Assembly (NCBI GenBank): GCA_964482325.1 | Contig: CAYZXD010000005.1 | Location: 1-64,000 of the forward strand | Length of the DNA: 64,000 bases | From: CAYZJV01 sp964482325 | GTDB lineage: Bacteria; Spirochaetota; Spirochaetia; Sphaerochaetales; Sphaerochaetaceae | Direction of reading: 5' to 3' | Shown here: piece by piece, positions 60,348 through 64,000 of the stretch | How the letters are laid out: every line of letters starts with the position of its first letter | Position numbering within the stretch: the stretch's first letter is position 1 | Notes under the pieces: model-generated | Told to the model about the DNA's origin: nothing | What the model saw: the letters and a program-made list of their open reading frames with translations, nothing else | The model's database searches: none | Translations under genes and position numbers: made by a program

Positions 60348-61086
60348 TGTATTCTGACGGAGTTACTCCGGCATATCGCTTAAATACTTTGCTGAAGTAG
60401 TTGCTGTCATTGAATCCCAGCAGCTCGGCAATCTCTCTGATCGAGGTCTTACCATCTTCGAAGTACAGTTTTGCCAGTCCGATACGTTGTTTGCTCACGT
60501 AAGCAGGTATGGACATACCTGTCTCTTTTTTAAATTTTCGGGAAATGTGAGAAATGTGCGTATTATGCATCCTGCCCAGTTGTTCGATGCGCACGTCCTC
60601 CGTAAGATGAACGGTCAGATATGTGACAATCTTTTTAATCATCGGGCTGTAACTGTTGACTGAGAATTCAAGTACCGCATGGGCATAATCGAGTGCAATC
60701 TGCGGATACAGCACCTCATTCAGGTAGTTAAGAGAAACCGCATTTTCAATCATCAGTGCATACTTATTTGCCAGACTATGGAGATATAATGGTTGCACCC
60801 CACCTTGACGGGCCGAGAATCGACACAATGCATTAAGTGATACTAACTCATTTTTACAGCAGCGCAAGGCCACTGATGCGCTTTTATCTGCACAGCATAC
60901 CAAATCGGGAAACAGTTTTTTACGCATTTCCAGAAGATCCTCAACTTTATACGGATTTCCCCATTTGACTGCGTGCAATAATTCCTGTTCCATTTCATAC
61001 CGTCGTTCAATCTGTACCATATTCATTGAATCCGGCATGAACCCTTCAGCACCCATCTGTTGATCCGAACTGGTTTTTTCTTCCAT
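60325..61086 (-). CDS. AraC-family regulator
   Basis: A 253-residue protein with a C-terminal AraC HTH (about 155-250): VRIEQLGRMHNTHISHISRKFKKETGMS and TSIREIAELLGFNDSNYFSKVFKRYAGVTPSEY. The N-terminal 140 residues are helical, with several cysteines (CCADKSASVALRCCKNE), and do not look like a cupin; they may bind a metal, heme or thiol-reactive signal. The start at 61086 follows AAGGTGAGG. It is 52 nt after mtaB and may be cotranscribed with tyrA-mtaB. Confidence 0.83.
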   Translation of the reverse strand: MEEKTSSDQQMGAEGFMPDSMNMVQIERRYEMEQELLHAVKWGNPYKVEDLLEMRKKLFPDLVCCADKSASVALRCCKNELVSLNALCRFSARQGGVQPLYLHSLANKYALMIENAVSLNYLNEVLYPQIALDYAHAVLEFSVNSYSPMIKKIVTYLTVHLTEDVRIEQLGRMHNTHISHISRKFKKETGMSIPAYVSKQRIGLAKLYFEDGKTSIREIAELLGFNDSNYFSKVFKRYAGVTPSEYISSIHNR

Positions 61087-61138
61087 ATTCCTCACCTTAA
61101 GTAAAAGAATAGCCATCTTTCGGCTGAAATGCAAGAAT

Positions 61139-62470
61139 TTAATGATGGATCACACTGACATATCTTCCGGAAAGATGCCCTGACTGCTTATCATAATTCA
61201 GTGCAATCCGGATCAGCGAGCCTCGTTGTACCGACTCCGGTACGTCGGAAACTGCTATTTTCAAGTAGTTCCCGGTCAATCCAGAGCAGGTTCCATCCGA
61301 TTTCTGTTCTACAATCATTTCAACCACAGTTCCCACCTGCCGGGACATATATCGATGAAACTGTATCGCAGAAAGTTCACGAAGCTCCTTTGCGCGTACA
61401 TCACGAAGACTCTCCGGAACCCGGTCCGAAGCGGTATACAGTGCCGTTTGCGGTCTTGGAGAAAAAGGGAAAACATGCAGTTGGCTGAGATCCATCTCCT
61501 TGATAAATCGAACCGTTTCGCCGAAGGCTTCATCTGTTTCTGCCGGTAATCCGGTAATGATATCGGCAGCTATGAAAGGATCTGATTTCACCTGACGAAG
61601 CCGTTCAATCACCGTGCGTACTTGCTGCATCGGGTACAGACGGTTTACCCGGTTGAGCACCAACTCAGATGCTGATTGCACCGGAATATGAAAGTGAGGT
61701 TGAACGCGGGGATCGCTGATGGCTTGTATCAGTTGTTCGTCAATGGTATCAGGTTCGAGCGAACTGAGACGAATACGCATATGTGGCCCAAGCTCATCAA
61801 GCAGCCGCAGTAAGAGACCTCCAAGGCCCAGAGAATTACTCTGATATGCACTGATATTCACCCCGGTAAGCACCAGTTCTGTGAACCCCTGATCCTCAAG
61901 TGCCACCGATCGGCGTATGACTTCATCTGCATCCAGACTGCGCGCATCACCTCGGGCAATCGTGACACGACAATAGGCGCAGGCATTATCACACCCATCC
62001 TGAATCTTCAGAAATGCTCTGCTGTGAAAGGAAAACGTGGCAGCATCATAGGAAAATGAGCTGGACGATGGTGAGGGTTCATCGACAAAGGAGCGCACGG
62101 CATCCAGCAACGCAAATCCTGCAAGGTGACGTTCTACAAGGTACTTTGGAAGATTCAGCAATGCGGGTTTATCATCAAGTGATACGACCACTACCCGTGG
62201 ATCAAGCTGTTCAAGAGCCTGTGCCTCCATCTGTGCATAGCAACCGGTCACCAGCACTACCGGCTGCGCTTTCCCCGATGCATATTTTCGGATCATTCTC
62301 CGTGCTTTCTGTTCTGCCTTACTGGTTACGGTACAGGTATTGACCACACAGAGATCTGCAAGTTCATAATCTGTAACAACAGAAAATCCCTCATGCTTGA
62401 ATGCATCGGCAATAGCTTCGCTCTCACATTGATTTAACTTACACCCCAACGTATACATGAGCACATTCAT
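61139..62470 (-). CDS. mtaB: tRNA t6A37 methylthiotransferase MtaB
   Basis: A 443-residue radical-SAM methylthiotransferase. The N-terminal UPF0004 domain (TLGCKLNQCESEAIADAF, VVNTCTVTSKAEQKARR and VTGCYAQMEAQ) has three cluster cysteines. The radical-SAM motif C-x3-C-x2-C is CDNACAYC near 164-171, and a TRAM-like C-terminal domain starts near 370. It makes ms2t6A at position 37 of ANN-decoding tRNAs. The TLGCKLNQ spelling assigns it to the MtaB subgroup rather than MiaB or RimO. It overlaps tyrA by 4 nt. Confidence 0.93.
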   Translation of the reverse strand: MNVLMYTLGCKLNQCESEAIADAFKHEGFSVVTDYELADLCVVNTCTVTSKAEQKARRMIRKYASGKAQPVVLVTGCYAQMEAQALEQLDPRVVVVSLDDKPALLNLPKYLVERHLAGFALLDAVRSFVDEPSPSSSSFSYDAATFSFHSRAFLKIQDGCDNACAYCRVTIARGDARSLDADEVIRRSVALEDQGFTELVLTGVNISAYQSNSLGLGGLLLRLLDELGPHMRIRLSSLEPDTIDEQLIQAISDPRVQPHFHIPVQSASELVLNRVNRLYPMQQVRTVIERLRQVKSDPFIAADIITGLPAETDEAFGETVRFIKEMDLSQLHVFPFSPRPQTALYTASDRVPESLRDVRAKELRELSAIQFHRYMSRQVGTVVEMIVEQKSDGTCSGLTGNYLKIAVSDVPESVQRGSLIRIALNYDKQSGHLSGRYVSVIHH

Positions 62471-63222
62471 GATCGAACAAGCTCCTTCAGTTCAACATCC
62501 TGTTTTGCCAACACTTGTAATACATCATCAATTGCCCGGGTCAGTTCACTGCGCATTTCATACGTATAGGGGTTGTATCGCTGCAGATCATAGAACAATT
62601 GTACGGGATCGTTACAGGTCTGCTCCACGATGGAAAGGAGCTGTTTGTACCCGACGGTGGCAATATCGGTATCGGTCAGGTGCAATGCATCCAAAACCCG
62701 ACCGACAAAGTGGGTGACTCCCTGTGAGTAGGCAGCTTCCCGATCATGCTGCTCGCAACTCATTTCCAACACACGCAGTTGAAGCGCACTGAAGAGCTCT
62801 TTCATCTGAAGAGCACGCTCTGCTGAACATCTGATCGGGTGAAAGACCAGGGGAAGTCCTGCAATACCGTTACTCCCTGAATCGGGTCCGAACATCGGAT
62901 GCGTTGCGATGATATCCACAGATTCGGGCAGCAGTTCCTGCATCACTTGAGCTGGGTACATCTTCACAGAACAAGTATCCATCACGAGTGTACCCGGTTT
63001 AAGCTGACCGGCAAACGATTGAAGTACTTCCCGAAATGAAGAGATTGCTACACAGAGAATAATCGTATCGCACGACAGCAACTCATCCCTGCTCACCAAC
63101 TTTACCCCGGGTGGCAGCGACGATACCTGAGAACGGTTACATGCCAGTACCCTATGTACTTTTGCCAGTTCACCAGAAAAGAATGAACCGAATCTTCCCA
63201 ATCCATACACACCAATATTCAT
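62467..63222 (-). CDS. tyrA: prephenate dehydrogenase
   Basis: A 251-residue TyrA-type dehydrogenase: NAD-binding IGVYGLGRFGSFF at 3-15, IILCVAISSFREVL near 54, DTCSVKMYPAQVMQELLP near 82 with the catalytic-site histidine in ATHPMFGPDSG, and the C-terminal helical dimerisation domain. It converts prephenate (or arogenate) to the tyrosine precursor. There is no ACT or chorismate mutase domain, so it is the short monofunctional type. Its end overlaps mtaB by 4 nt. Confidence 0.88.
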   Translation of the reverse strand: MNIGVYGLGRFGSFFSGELAKVHRVLACNRSQVSSLPPGVKLVSRDELLSCDTIILCVAISSFREVLQSFAGQLKPGTLVMDTCSVKMYPAQVMQELLPESVDIIATHPMFGPDSGSNGIAGLPLVFHPIRCSAERALQMKELFSALQLRVLEMSCEQHDREAAYSQGVTHFVGRVLDALHLTDTDIATVGYKQLLSIVEQTCNDPVQLFYDLQRYNPYTYEMRSELTRAIDDVLQVLAKQDVELKELVRS

Positions 63223-63338
63223 GCGCGCATCGTATCATAGTTTACCGATTACAGACAATCGGCAAAGGGATTCAACTCAATCGCCCAATGTGGTATCCTT
63301 CTGGTGAATGGGAAAAATTCGTATTACAGGAGACAGAC

Positions 63339-64000
63339 ATGACATTTGCAGAAAAGATGAAGAAAAAGGCAATTCAGCTTCAGAAGAACCTGGTGTTGCC
63401 GGAGGGAACCGAACCACGGACGGTAGCGGCAGCACGCCGCATTGTTGATGAGAAACTGGCGGCACAGGTTACGTTGCTGGGAAAAACCGACGCTGTTATT
63501 TCCACTGCAGAAGAAGCTGGAGTTTCTCTTGAGGGCATACACGTGATCGATCCTGAAACGAGCGAAATGAGAGAAGCCTATGCCCATCACTACTGGGAAC
63601 TGAGAAAGCATAAGGGGATGACCGAAGAGGAGGCTTATCAGCTGATCGGCGAACAGCTTAAATTCGGAGCCATGATGGTCAATCTGGGTGATGCAGATGC
63701 CATGGTTGCCGGAGCTGAAAATACGACTGGCAATGTCCTGGTAGCCTCATTTCAGATCATCAGAACCAAGCCGGGAATCAAGAGTGCTTCATCCTGCTTT
63801 GTCATGGCAACTGATAAGACAGATCTCGGTGTGAACGGATCCTTTATTTTCAGTGATTGCGCAACGATACCTGACCCGACCGCTGAACAGCTTGCAGAAA
63901 TTGCAGAAGCTTCAGCCGAGTCTTGTAAGACATTCCTTGAAGTGGAACCTGCCGTTGCACTGTTATCCTACTCGACAAAAGGAAGCGCTAAGGGCCCCAT
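63339..64000 (+). CDS. pta: phosphate acetyltransferase (5' part)
   Basis: The gene starts at the ATG at 63339 with AGGAG upstream and runs off the right edge, giving about 220 residues. KNLVLPEGTEPRTVAAARRI, a GDADAMVAGAENTTGNVL segment near 124-141 and FSDCATIPDPTAEQLAEIA match the Pta domain (EutD/Pta class without the N-terminal P-loop domain). It interconverts acetyl-CoA and acetyl phosphate, so with AckA it would give ATP and acetate from the product of the PDH complex. The C-terminus is not visible. Confidence 0.93.
   Translation, partial: MTFAEKMKKKAIQLQKNLVLPEGTEPRTVAAARRIVDEKLAAQVTLLGKTDAVISTAEEAGVSLEGIHVIDPETSEMREAYAHHYWELRKHKGMTEEEAYQLIGEQLKFGAMMVNLGDADAMVAGAENTTGNVLVASFQIIRTKPGIKSASSCFVMATDKTDLGVNGSFIFSDCATIPDPTAEQLAEIAEASAESCKTFLEVEPAVALLSYSTKGSAKGP

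Noticed and set aside
1..64000. CRISPR array, insertion sequence or prophage
   Set aside because: No regularly spaced direct repeats, no intact transposase or integrase and no phage structural genes were found on either strand.

Overview
The window is a dense, moderate-GC bacterial chromosome segment with about 55 protein genes, one tRNA, and a strikingly AT-rich stretch over roughly the first 2 kb. No rRNA, complete insertion sequence, CRISPR array or prophage is visible. The gene set and order (an nadD-yqeK-LCP-like-rsfS block behind obgE/rpmA/rplU, an envelope-anchored SurA/PpiD-like protein, TrpX-type ABC transporters, sugar kinases, xylose catabolism and no visible respiratory genes) suggest a free-living fermentative bacterium. 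A spirochaete of the Sphaerochaeta/Spirochaeta type is my best guess, but this is an inference from gene content and not a proven placement.

Layout. 1-2000: AT-rich island with a plasmid-style parA and a small ribbon-helix-helix (RHH) partner, then about 0.8 kb without genes. 2010-4371: asnA behind a structured leader, then a ribokinase whose ribosome site is buried in a 14-bp helix. 4361-9816: minus-strand typA, a PfkB-family kinase, an HD phosphohydrolase and a SurA-like protein, with a tRNA-Pro gene fired divergently. 9958-14548: carAB behind a cluster of GTTGCA half-sites. 14615-15211: a strongly signalled secreted protein. 15501-22650: a pyruvate dehydrogenase operon (fused E1, E3, E2, DeoR regulator) divergent from lrgAB, a family that includes pyruvate transporters. 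22600-26871: AraC regulator, xylB, xylA, Rrf2 regulator. 27007-33656: acyl-CoA synthetase, 2-hydroxyacid dehydrogenase, MtaD-like deaminase with an AEC carrier, and glutamate dehydrogenase.

33641-40230: gltX-glyS-tyrS followed by an ABC importer of the NitT/TauT type. 40320-44549: the most unusual block, a tightly packed operon of a PHP phosphatase, an RloA-like AAA ATPase, an RloB-like partner, a membrane-embedded LuxR regulator and an alpha/beta hydrolase. 44640-49075: pdxA, NatAB-type ABC exporter, lipoprotein and cobO. 49225-49509: a hyperacidic small protein. 49644-53500: a TrpXYZ-like importer with two binding proteins, each with its own promoter. 53551-59236: the rplU-rpmA-obgE-nadD-yqeK-LCP-like-rsfS operon and argS. 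59373-64000: serine acetyltransferase, AraC regulator, mtaB, tyrA and the start of pta.

Functionally the genes link pentose and pyruvate catabolism (xylAB, kinases, LrgAB, PDH, Pta) with amino-acid and nitrogen supply (asnA, carAB, gdhA, cysE, tyrA) and translation (typA, four aminoacyl-tRNA synthetases, tRNA-Pro, L21, L27, RsfS, Obg). Promoters are often recognisable as TTGACA/TATAAT-like pairs with 17-bp spacing. Four convergent gene pairs overlap at their 3' ends, so the segment is very compact outside the AT-rich start.
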